Source of the DNA: Cochliopodium minus
Taxonomy: Eukaryota; Discosea; Himatismenida; Cochliopodiidae
Reading direction: 5' to 3'
NCBI GenBank assembly: GCA_024220525.1
Contig: JAMYWO010000001.1
Coordinates: 19,567-42,075, forward strand
DNA length: 22,509 nt
A program made the position numbers and the translations under genes. This document shows positions 1 to 8,787 of this stretch, piece after piece. A model generated the notes under the pieces. It saw only the letters and a list, made by a program, of their open reading frames with translations, was not told the DNA's origin and ran no database searches. Numbering within the stretch: position 1 is the first letter of the stretch; every line of letters starts with the position of its first letter.

Positions 1-40
1 AATCTTTGATATATTAGCTGATATTTTGGATCAAATATAG

Positions 41-1572
41 ATGACCTATACAAATGCTTCATCTATTGATCTGATATCATCATATGCTATTCAATTGATC
101 GAAGATTGGCAGCCACATATAGTTATATTATCAGGGGATATAGCATTGGAGAAGGTAGCTCTCAGATATGTGAAATTGAAAGAATCAAACTCATCAATGA
201 CTGGTAAGATCATTACCTCAATAAAGCTTTTTTTTATAATTTGATTTTATCTCATTTTAGCTGTTCCATTTGTATTCTGTGGAGGTAAAAGAAAATCTTC
301 AAAAATTTTATTAATAATCAACGCGGTGTATTAACATTATTAATATTTGAGAATAATACTTCAGATCTCCAAAATAGTTTATTAATTTATATATCCACTC
401 AAATAAAAAAAAATATATAATGAATTTAAACACAGTTATACTCTACAATTAGATTAATAAAGCATCTATAAATGAATAAAGATCTATAAATGAATGTGAA
501 AAATAAAATTAAAATTAAAATTAAAATTAAATTTTTTAAATCCCTATAAATTCGTAAAATTTAAATCCCGACAATTATAAAGGATATTAAATAAACAAAA
601 CTCAAAGATTTAATGTTCCTACAAACAAATCCGACTCAATTAATTTTTAATTTTTGTTTTTGATACAAGTGAATCAAAACATGATCACAAACCAAACCTA
701 CAATGAGATACTGTACAACACAGGAGAAAAGAGAAACATCAGCGGCATCGCCCTCTCCGAACCCTACCAAGAGAAAATAAACCTCTCCCTCTCCCTCAAC
801 ACCAACGCATCCAGCATCGCCTTCATCTTCGACGACAGCCCCGCATCCTACCACCAATCCAAAACCCTCCAAATGATGATAGACAATGCAACTCTGCACA
901 CAAAAAATTTGCCTGTCGTCATAAGGAAAACCTCCGCCTTTCAAGATTTTAAAAGCACCATTCTCAGCCTTCAAAGTGATCCCATTGGTTACGCCATCAT
1001 TGTCATGAATGCTTACCAGTTTCTTGCGGACGGTACGACGAATGGGACCACGGTTCTTCCTCACGAAGTTTCGGGCTGGGTCACTTCGAATGTAGATTTC
1101 CGAGTCGTTGGTCCTATTTCACAAGGGTTTTCTGCTGACATTAGATTAAGTCCAAACGTAACATGCTCATATGCAGGTAAAATTTTTTTGACGAATTTTC
1201 TTCATATTAGAAATAATTTATTATTTTTAACTTATAAATTTTAATAAAAACTAACAATATTTTTAAATTAATTTTTTATTCTCAAATAATTCCGGATATT
1301 TTTTAAAATAAATTAATTTAATATATTTTTTTTAATGAATTTTTTTTTATTTTTTTATTTTTTTTTACGAAGGTGTTCTCTCTGCCTCTATTTTGTCTGC
1401 TAATGGTGCTGTCACATCTCCTGTTTATACCACCAATGACTCTTCTTTTACAGAGATCAACATCATGAAAAGCAAGTTTTTACAGCTTAAAGCCGTCACT
1501 TCCAATCCCTTATTCAGCGATCCTGCTTATTTTACCTCCATCAATATTTTTGAACCTGTTTTTTATGTATAA
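41..1572 (+). CDS. Secreted or ectodomain protein with ABC_sub_bind-like periplasmic-binding fold (5'-partial)
   Basis: Spliced from exons 41-203, 261-284, 670-1176 and 1373-1572, whose phases (1,1,1) join without a break. The 5' end is outside the window; the frame is closed at 38-40 by a TAG that is also a good intron acceptor (caaatatag). The product runs in the order of the ABC_sub_bind family: a Trp-Gln-Pro-His-Ile-Val strand ending the first lobe, a 'VPFVFCGVNQ' hinge strand (family: PIVF-GV-DP), 'NISGIALSEP' (family: NVTGV), then 'SIAFIFDDSP' opening the second lobe. Exon 3 is notably C-rich with many AAC/ATC codons, unlike the flanks. Several Asn-X-Ser/Thr sites suggest an extracellular location. 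The last ~70 residues resemble the ectodomain of the seven-helix protein at 8788-10589. The TAA at 1570 can be skipped if GTATAA at 1567 is a donor. Bound ligand unknown. Sure of coding and splicing; family call is by motif order only. Confidence 0.75.
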
Positions 1573-1734
1573 TTAATTTATTTTTTATTTTTTATTTTTA
1601 TTAATTTTTTTTAAAAATTTTTTTTATTAATTTTATTTTTTATTTTTTATTTTTTATTTTTATTAATTTTTTTTTATTTTTATTTTTTTTTTATTTTTAT
1701 TTTATTTTTTATTTATTTGATTTTATTAATTTAG

Positions 1735-2144
1735 ACAAACCCCAAAAAATTTATGATCGTTCATTCTTACAGTAATTCTTTTTTAAAAATATCTTTCATT
1801 TCACTTAAAAATCTTTGTTTTATTTTATTATTTTATTTAAAGGTCCTACATGGGCTTGGCCAATTTTACAAGGAGTAGGATTTTTGGAGGGAATGAGAAA
1901 ACAAGGTAAAAAATTTTATTTTTAATTTTTTATTTTTTATTTTTTTATTTTTTATTTCAAATTTTTTATTAATTTATTTTTAATTATGTTTTAAAAAGGA
2001 TTTCCTAAACATACATTTTACTTGAAAACTTTCTGGATGGATACCAAAGAAACATACACAAGCTCTTCTCAAAAAGACTACATGGCAAACTTTGCTCTTC
2101 TAGATGCAACATATTTCAGGCCAAACATCATTTTCACTTCGTAA
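1735..2144 (+). CDS. Second ABC_sub_bind-like first-lobe fragment (separate short gene or continuation of the preceding gene)
   Basis: Exons 1735-1771, 1843-1905 and 1999-2144 join in phase and encode the start of the same fold: 'KKFMIVHSYS' (first beta strand), 'PTWAWPILQGVGFLEGM' (helix with the family's G-F-x-E-G-x), then 'GFPKHTFYLKTFW'. 'TYTSSSQKDYMANFALLDA..RPNIIF' aligns with 'TYTNASSIDLISSYAIQLI..QPHIVI' of the preceding gene. No signal peptide precedes it: exon 1735 follows a good acceptor (tttag) and is in phase 0 with a donor at 1567. The simplest reading is therefore one gene with two tandem binding domains. The frame stops at TAA 2142; GTAAAT at 2141 could be a donor, but what follows is degenerate. 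An alternative is a truncated tandem duplicate starting at ATG 1753. Confidence 0.6.
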
Positions 2145-2156
2145 ATTGGAATTTTT

Positions 2157-2513
2157 ATTAAATTTAATTTTTATTTTTTTATTTTTTTATTTTTTTATTT
2201 TTTTATTTTTTTATTTTTTATTTTTTATTTTTTTATTTTTTTATTTATTTTTTTGATTTTTTATTTTTTATTTTTTTATTTTATTTTTTTATTTTTTATT
2301 TTTTTATATTTTTATTTTTTATTTTTTTATTTTTTTATTTTTTATTTTTTTATTTTTATTTTTTTATTTTTTTTATTTTTTTATTTTTATTTTTTTTTAT
2401 TTTTATTTTTTTATTTTTTATTTTTTTATTTTTTTTTTTTTATTTTTTTATTTTTTTATTTTTTATTTTTTTATTTTTTATTTTTTATTTTTTTTTATTT
2501 TTTACATTTTTAA
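2157..2513. repeat. T-rich low-complexity tract, (ATTTTTT)n
   Basis: About 355 bases of imperfect 5-8 nt units of T runs separated by single A. Both strands are open over long stretches only because of composition: the plus-strand reading is Phe/Tyr/Leu/Ile only. It lies between the second binding-domain fragment and its degenerate remains, where an intron would be expected. Confidence 0.85.
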
Positions 2514-2516
2514 TTA

Positions 2517-2827
2517 GTAGTTCCCATCAAGAAAATTCTCCTCAGAGCACCTAATGAAGGAGGGACTAACGAGCAAAGGCTCAACAACTCTTTACATCCA
2601 AATTCCAACAACGAAATGATTTGAACCAAGGTAAAAAATAAAATAAAAAAAAAAAATAAAGTAAAATAAAATTAAATAAAATTAATATAAAAATAAAAAT
2701 AAAAATAAAAAAATAAAATTTTTTTAAAGGATGAAAACTATTTTTAACTGTATCTGGAATGAATAGCACTGACGAAAAACATTTTGTCAATCGTCAAGAC
2801 TCAATACATTCAATTTAATCATGGAGG
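2517..2827 (+). pseudogene. Possible degenerate second-lobe remains of the binding-domain gene
   Basis: At 2519-2627 a non-T-rich stretch reads 'RAPNEGGTNEQRLNNSLHPNS' in one frame. This loosely matches the 'SEPYQEKINLSLSLNTN' segment that opens the second lobe in the gene at 41-1572. At 2735-2816 a frame reads 'LTVSGMNSTDEKHFVNRQ' to a stop. The two pieces do not splice into a continuous second lobe, and the hinge region is absent. I read this as decayed sequence or unrecognised exons; the homology is weak and by eye. Confidence 0.25.
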
Positions 2828-2973
2828 TATATCTGGAGGATGTTGTTTGGCAATAGGAAAATTAATTTCCTTTGAGAAAAAAAAAGTCAATAAAATGAAA
2901 AAAAAAATTATAAAATTTATTCAAAAATAAAAAAAATTTAAATGTAACGAGTTTTTTTAAATTAAAAGTTTTT

Positions 2974-4195
2974 TTATTTGATTAAATTATATAAAACAAA
3001 TTCTCCTTTTTTGACAGTCATGTTATAAACTAAATCAACAGTACTACTATTAGAAGGTTTAGAAGAAAGATCTCTCAACATAAGAATCTCCCTGGCGACA
3101 AACTCAAAAGCCTTCGAGACATTCTCATTAGTTTTGGCACTCGTTTCCATGTACATCAATCCACATTCTCGACAAAACTTTTCGACTTCTTCCCGAGAAA
3201 CGACCCTTTTTTTTTCCAGATCGATTTTATTGCAGACCACCAGTATTACGAGTGCTCCTTTTCCGTATTCGTGCACTTCTCCTAACCATTGTCTTACTCC
3301 TTCGAATGAGGAATAGTTTGTTATGTCGAACACTATCATTATTCCTTCTGATCCTCTGTAATAGCTTGAAGTGATTGTCCTAAGAAATGAAAAAAAATTT
3401 TAAAATCAAAAAAACAAAAAAATGAATAAATAAAAAAAAATAAACAAAAAATTTAATAAACAAAAATTTAAAATAAACAAAATAAATGAATGAAAAAATG
3501 AAATAAATAAATTAAATAGGTAGAAAATTAAATAAGAAATAAAAAAATAATATTAAAAAATTAAAAAATAAATAAAAAATAAAAATAAAATTTGTTTCAC
3601 TTAAAAAAAAGAGCTAGGAAAATTTTTTCACAATAAAAATAAAAAATAAATTAAAAAATATTTCTTTTTTTTACTTAAATCTTTCTTGTCCTGCCTAAAA
3701 ATAAATTAATTTTTTCAAATGATTTAATGTCAAGATGGTTAATGTTTTACTGTGTCCCAAAGTTGTAGCTTTTCAAAAAAAAAAAAAAAAGAAAGAATAA
3801 TTATTTTTTAATCAAAAAGATTATTAAATTTTTTTACTTTTACTGTTTTGTTTTCAAATTTTAAAACTTGTTCTTTGAAATCTACTCCTATCTATTTTTA
3901 AATTCAATATTTATTCTAATTTATTTTTTTTATAATTTTTTATACTGTCGATATTTGTTCATCAGTGAATGAATTATCGGCATATCTGAGCATCAAACAA
4001 CTTTTTCCAACATTACTATCTCCTAATCAAACAAGTATATTTAATTAAATTATAAGAATAATTTTTCATATTTTGAATATATCCAACCTATAATCAATAA
4101 CTTGAAGATATGATCACTAATATGTTGAAATGAAAAGAGAATGGATTTAAATTATAATTAAGTTTTTGTTTTCAAACTACCAACCTTGTTTGCAT
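2974..4195 (-). CDS. Rab-family small GTPase (Rab-like 1), lacking its CaaX cysteine
   Basis: Seven exons on the minus strand: 4185-4195, 4088-4116, 3946-4022, 3838-3891, 3751-3768, 3675-3694, 2974-3379; 615 nt, 204 residues. Starts M-Q-T-S-D-H-I-F-K. Motifs in order: GDSNVGKS (P-loop, ~14-21), switch I with T-I-G-V-D-F, WDTAGQERF (G3 with catalytic Gln), YYRGSEG, NKID (G4), ETSAK (G5). These are the RabF marks of a vesicle-traffic GTPase that cycles between membrane and cytosol. It is the only one of the eight genes here with the canonical Asn in G4. The C-terminus reads KKGEFVLYNLIK, where its paralogs have Cys-aliphatic-aliphatic-Leu/Phe. TTT replaces an expected TGT and the frame runs on, so prenylation should fail unless another modification is used. 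Codirectional with the neighbour 190 bp upstream. Confidence 0.9.
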
Positions 4196-4385
4196 TTTTT
4201 TTTATTTTTTTTGGGAATTATATTAACTGATTGGGGAGTTTTGGAATCACCATTAAGGTATTCAATTTGATACATTATAAAAAGATAATTATATTAATTT
4301 TAAAAAAATAAAAATTAAATTAAATTTTAATAAATAAATACATTCAAAACATGAAAAAAAAAGTGGATCAACAATTTTTTCCTCT

Positions 4386-5808
4386 TCACAAAACAACACA
4401 AAAACCACTTTTTTTCTTGGTAGGAGGTTCACACCGTAGGTCAACATCAGAAGTAGATTTCTTTTTTGAAAAAAGACCGCTGCCCTCCTCCTTGATCTTC
4501 AAAATCTCTTTGGCGAGAGTTTCAAAACAAAGAGAAACGTTGATGTCCTTTTTGGAGCTTGTCTCGACAAAATTTCGGCCAAGTTCACGAGAGTATTGAG
4601 TTATTTCTTCGATTGAAACGACTCTTGAGTCTTCCAGGTCGCATTTTGTCCCTAAAAAAGTTTACAAAAAATTTTTTTTAAAAAAAAGATGAATAAAAGT
4701 AAAATAAATTTTAGAATAAACTTTCAAATAAATAAAAACAAATCTATTTTTCTTTAAACTTATCAAATTTTAGAATATTGGAAATTTTATTTGCGGATGT
4801 TAATTTATAATAGAAATTTTATTTTTGAATTATTAATATCATTCTGGAAAAAATTTTTAAAAATAAAATCTTTAAAATGATATAAGTCAAAAATTAAATT
4901 TATAAAGAAAATTTAATTAAAAAAAAACTTTTAAAATAAAACCATAAAAATAAAATAAAATAAAATTTTATTAAAAAATCTTTATTTACCTACTAAAAGG
5001 ATCGCCACTTCTCCCTTCGCGAACTCATATACTTCCGACAACCAATGATGAATTGCTTCGAAAGATTTTCTGTTGGTTGTATCGTACATCATCATGATCC
5101 CTTCTGATCCTCTGTAATAGCTCGACGTTATAGTTCTATGAATTGATAAATAAAAAATAAAAAAATAAAAAATAAAAAAATAAAAAAATAAATAAAAAAA
5201 TATTAAAATAAAAAAATATAAAAAATAAAAAATAAAAATGAAAATATTAGTTTATTACTGGAATCTTTCTTGTCCTGCCTTAATTGTAATTTTTTTGTTT
5301 TTTTATAAAAAAAATTGTTAAAAAAATAAAAAAAATTTAATCTTTTCTTTTTACAGTGTCCCACAGTTGTAGCTAATGTTGTTTTTTGAATTAATTTATC
5401 GAAATAAAAACTCAACATTCTTTTTTTTTTTTTTTTACATTGATTTTCTTATTATCTATTTGAATACAGTTTTCCCTAAAATCTACTCCTATCTATCAAT
5501 TTAATATTTAAAGAATATGGGTTTGAATTTTAATTTATTTTTGAAATTTTTTTATACTGTGGATATATGTGTTTCTGTAAACGTATTATCGCAATATCTC
5601 AGCATCAAACAACTTTTTCCTACATCTGAATCCCCTAATATCGATTCATATTGAGTAATCCAGCTTAATTATAGAAATTATAATTTTATAAATAAATTAT
5701 TGGTTACCTATCATCAATATCTTGAAGATATAATCACTGATACAATTAAAGATGATTATAATTAAAATTTTATTTATAAATAAACAAAACACTTTACAAG
5801 GTTTCCAT
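4386..5808 (-). CDS. Rab-family small GTPase (Rab-like 2) with CVVL CaaX box
   Basis: Eight exons: 5798-5808, 5708-5736, 5558-5634, 5439-5492, 5355-5372, 5260-5279, 4990-5135, 4386-4651; 621 nt, 206 residues. It differs from its neighbour at 2974 by one additional intron (4652-4989) just before G4. Motifs: [38 protein letters not shown], so nucleotide binding and hydrolysis residues are intact apart from Asn-to-Thr in G4, a substitution also seen in active small GTPases. The tail is Lys-rich and ends FCVVL; Leu at the last position predicts geranylgeranylation. The last coding exon has no ATG in frame and is easily missed. The exon plan shows it is a tandem duplicate of the gene at 2974-4195. 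Confidence 0.9.
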
Positions 5809-6122
5809 TTTTTTTTTTTATTATGCAATCAAAAGTTTGATGTGAGATGATTTAAACTTTGTTTTTCAATAGTTAGAAAATTGAAGATCTTTTTCATCAA
5901 ATTAATGTTTTGCGAAACATTTTTTTTTTTGTGAATGAAGATGGATTTCAAAAATCGAGATCTCCTTATTTTATTAAGAAACTTTCAATCTAAGAAACAA
6001 AAACAAGTACCATTTTCTTTTCATCCAAGCTCGCATTATCTGGTTTTGGAAAACATTCACCCTTTAAAATGAAAAAAAAAAAAAGAAAGAAAGAAATTAG
6101 TTCAATTGTTTAGTTGTTGGCA
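5809..6122. other. Intergenic; shared 3' flank of surface-protein gene
   Basis: No gene seen. The part from about 5880 to 6122 is the 3' flank of the minus-strand gene ending at 6123. Blocks of it recur beside the other two copies: 'gaagatcttttt.atcaaatta' (5883 and 7960) and the reverse complement near 20930. The duplicated unit is therefore larger than the coding region. Confidence 0.6.
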
Positions 6123-7237
6123 TTAAAGTAACAAGTGAATCCAAAGGATCAAAAAGAGAGAAAACTTTGTTGAAGTGAAATAAGAAGCAGAAGAAGGCTT
6201 CTTGGTGGAAGGAGGGGTAGTTGAAGGAAACATTGAGGAAGGAAATAAAGAAGAAGGAACAGTTGTTGAAGGAACAGTTGTTGAAGGAATATTTGTTGAA
6301 GGGACAGTTGTGGATGGAATTAAAGTAGAAGGTGTGGTTGTTGATGGAGTCAAAGTGGATGGAAATAAAGTAGAAGGGGGTGTTGTTGAAGGGGGTGTTG
6401 TTGTTGGTGGGAAAAAAGAAACATACAAAAGTGCGTTTGCCATTAATAATGCTCCATCTGTAGTACTCACCCAATTATTTATATTTACTGTGTCTGATGG
6501 AGGATAGAACCCCAGATCCACCCTTTTTTTGTCTCCTGCAATTCCTGATGAATTACTTGCTGTAACAAGAAACCTTCCATTCGACCAATCAACAATTCGG
6601 AATCCTTTTGAACTCAACGTTGTTGAAGTGCTTTGATAACTATGACTCCCTCCATTAAATGTATTCACTCCGTTCATCAATGTAGTTGTGATAGGTGTGT
6701 CATATATTGTTCCCAAAGTCAAATTATCAGGTTCATCTTGACCTAAAGGAACAATTACTTGATAAAGATCTCCATTTGCACTAAATTTTCCTAATTTAAA
6801 ATGAAATTAAAATTATTGGTAAACATTTTAAAAAAAATAGAGTTGATTTAAATCATCTCAAAAATTAATTATATTAAAAATTTTGTTCATTTAAAAAATT
6901 TTTTATTACCTCCCAAAAAATCTGCTTGAGATGCTGTTGCATACAGAGCAACAACTACCCCTCCACCCCAATCAATATAATCTGCCAGATTATTTCCTAG
7001 AAGAGTAGAATTAGAAACAGGATAATTTGTATAAACCAGAACTGCATTGTAAGTTTGTAAATGTGAAAAAGAAGGTGTTTCAGCATATAAATTAAAAATA
7101 TCTATTATGTTGAAGAATCCAGTTGAATTTAATTTATCAAATACATCTTGAATATTATTATTATCAGAACCTGCAATTAATATTTTATAAGAAAAACATA
7201 ATTTCAAACAGATCAAAAAAAAGATAAAGGATTTCAT
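6123..7237 (-). CDS. Secreted surface protein: GATase-like fold domain, Thr/Pro/Ser stalk, GPI-anchor signal
   Basis: Two exons, 6910-7237 and 6123-6790 (intron 6791-6909, phase 1); 331 residues. Residues 1-16 form a signal peptide (MKSFIFFLICLKLCFS). Residues ~18-234 look like the flavodoxin/class I glutamine amidotransferase-like fold seen in bacterial and protist surface proteins: K-I-L-I-A-G opening strand, 'LQTYNAVLVYTN', 'LGNNLADYIDWGGGVVVALYA' and 'FLGGKFS'. I see no catalytic Cys-His-Glu set, so binding rather than catalysis is likelier. Residues ~237-311 are a repetitive P-S-T-x-x stalk, probably O-glycosylated. Residues ~317-331 are hydrophobic to the end (FSLFLILWIHLLL), as in a GPI-attachment signal. 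Several N-glycosylation sites. A second copy lies at 8067-8555 and a remnant at 20744-20839. Function unknown. Confidence 0.85.
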
Positions 7238-8066
7238 TTTTTTTTTTATTTTATAAATTAAAAATGATAATATTGAATTTTATTATTTTATTTTTTTATA
7301 AATTCTTATTATAATTAATCTTTCATTTAATCTGAAACAAATAAATTTTTTTATGGCTAAAATAAAAGAAAATTTAACTTTATTTTGGAACAATTAATAA
7401 ATTTTGAAAATAATTTTGAAAATAAATTGTTAAATAAGCAAATTATTTTTTTTTTTATTATTTTAAAATTTTTATTCCGAAAATGTAATTTCTGGATAAA
7501 TTCTCTCAAATTTAATAAATTTTCGTTAAAAATATGAATTTATCTGTGAGTGAACTGTTTTGAGGAGTATGGCTTCTATTTGGATTAAATTAATACTGAC
7601 ATGTACTTTGAGGAACTTTTAGGATCCGCGGCAAAGGGGAAGTATCATGCCCAGAGAGCTAAAGCGTCAATTAGGCTGTCATATTGAGAGATTAAAAGAT
7701 TTATCCTCAATTTTTCTGATGAATTTTATAATGGATTTAAATATTTAATTTTGAATTGAAAAGAATTATCTTTTACTATTGAAATGATTTAGGAATTTTG
7801 TTTTTTTCACTTTTTTAAAAAAATTTAAATTCTTAATTTTTATTTATTAATTTATTTTTTTACCATTATTCTTGTTATTATGATTCGATAAATAACTGTG
7901 TTAAAATTTGTATCAAATAAAAGAAAAGATAATTTAGAGTCTATTTTAAAAAAAGAATTGAAGATCTTTTTATCAAATTATTATTTGCAAAACAATCACC
8001 TTTTAAAATGAAAAAAAAAGAAAAGAAATTAAATTAAAGATGAGTTTAATAATTTTATTGTTGGCA
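7238..8066. other. Intergenic with a GC-rich island and conserved 3' flank
   Basis: No protein gene seen. 7238-7540 is plain AT-rich promoter-side DNA of the gene starting at 7237. 7545-7720 contains a GC-richer block described separately. 7940-8066 is the 3' flank of the truncated surface-protein copy and matches the flank of the first copy. Confidence 0.5.
7545..7730. ncRNA. Candidate structured non-coding RNA (unassigned)
   Basis: Bases 7621-7680 are 32/60 G+C, whereas the surrounding intergenic DNA is mostly A/T. No frame is usefully open across the block. Small hairpins can be drawn: GGCA/TGCC around 'aaggggaagtatca', and AGCTAA/TTA(G)GCT. A T-run, 'caatttttctg' at 7708-7718, lies downstream on the plus strand, like an Sm site but not exact. 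I compared it by eye with U1, U2, U4, U5, U6, 5S and tRNA consensus; only vague likeness to the start of U4 or U1 was seen, not enough to name it. Strand unknown. Confidence 0.25.
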
Positions 8067-8555
8067 TCAAAGTAACAAATGAATCCAAAGGATCAAAAAG
8101 AGAGAAAACTTTGTTGCGGCGAAATAAGAAGCAGAAGAAGGCTTCTTGGTGGAAGGAGGGATAGTTGAAGGAAACATAGTGGAAGGAAATAAAGAAGAAG
8201 GAACAGTTGTTGAAGGAACAGTTGTTGAAGGAACAGTTGTTGAAGGAACAGTTGTTGAAGGGACAGTTGTTGAAGGAGTCATAGTAGAAGGAATAGTTGT
8301 GGATGGAACTAAAGTAGAAGGGGAGGTTGTTGAAGGAGTCAAAGTGGATGGAAATAAAGTAGAAGGTGTTATTGTTGAAGGTGGTTGTGTTGATGGTGGG
8401 AAAAAAGAAACATATAAAAGTGCGTTTGCCATTAATAATGCTCCATCTGTAGTACTCACCCAATTATTTATATTTACAGTGTCTGATGGAGGATAGAACC
8501 CCAGATCCACCCTTTTTTTGTCTCCTGCAATTCCTGATGAATTACTTGCTGTAAC
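8067..8555 (-). CDS. Second copy of the stalked surface protein, 5' end lost at an assembly gap
   Basis: Reads in frame from base 8555 (V-T-A-S-N-S-S-G) to the stop at 8067, 162 residues, and matches the last half of the protein at 6123-7237 nearly base for base outside the stalk. The stalk differs in repeat number: five consecutive P-S-T-T-V units are present where the first copy has fewer. The GPI-signal tail is the same (FSLFLILWIHLLL). The match stops exactly at the N at 8556, so the loss of the signal peptide and most of the fold domain is an assembly break, not biology. Upstream exon(s) should exist in the missing sequence. Confidence 0.8.
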   Translation of the reverse strand, partial: VTASNSSGIAGDKKRVDLGFYPPSDTVNINNWVSTTDGALLMANALLYVSFFPPSTQPPSTITPSTLFPSTLTPSTTSPSTLVPSTTIPSTMTPSTTVPSTTVPSTTVPSTTVPSTTVPSSLFPSTMFPSTIPPSTKKPSSASYFAATKFSLFLILWIHLLL

Positions 8556-8556
8556 N
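8556..8556. other. Assembly gap (single N)
   Basis: The only ambiguous base in the window. Left of it the sequence follows the surface-protein gene; right of it the sequence is a (TTTTTA)n tract. In the first copy the equivalent point continues as coding sequence. Two genes, 8067-8555 on the left and 8788-10589 on the right, both lack their 5' ends here, so the true gap is probably kilobases. Confidence 0.85.
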
Positions 8557-8735
8557 TATTTTTATTTTTATTTTTATTTTTATTTTTATTTTTACTTTTA
8601 TTTTTATTTTTATTTTTATTTTTATTTTTATTTATGTAATTTTTATTTTTATTTTTATTTTTATTTTTATTTTTATTTTTATTTTTTATTTTTTACTTTT
8701 TATTTTTATTTTTCTTATTTTTCTTATTTTTTTAT
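8557..8735. repeat. (TTTTTA)n microsatellite beside the assembly gap
   Basis: Near-perfect hexamer TTTTTA repeated about 25 times with one interruption (ttatgtaa at 8632-8639) and decay at the right end. Such a tract is a likely cause of the adjacent assembly break. Confidence 0.9.
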
Positions 8736-8787
8736 TACATATCAAAGTTTCATTTGATTTATTTTTGATTTTTCTGATCAAATTTAG

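Noticed and set aside
636-1064. 142-codon minus-strand ORF
   Set aside because: Shadow of the C-rich third exon of the binding-domain gene, whose plus-strand frame splices in phase on both sides.
2253-2513. 86-codon plus-strand ORF of Phe/Leu/Tyr/Ile
   Set aside because: Pure T-rich low-complexity tract; no codon structure.
6202-6507. Plus-strand Val-Glu-Gly repeat ORF (also 8146-8496)
   Set aside because: Antisense shadow of the Ser/Thr/Pro stalk; no start context, and the minus strand has signal peptide, splicing and GPI tail.
7620-7720. U4 or U1 snRNA
   Set aside because: Short likeness ('agtatcatgccc', 'ggggaagtatcatg') only; the U1 5' end, U4 5' stem-loop and exact Sm site are absent.
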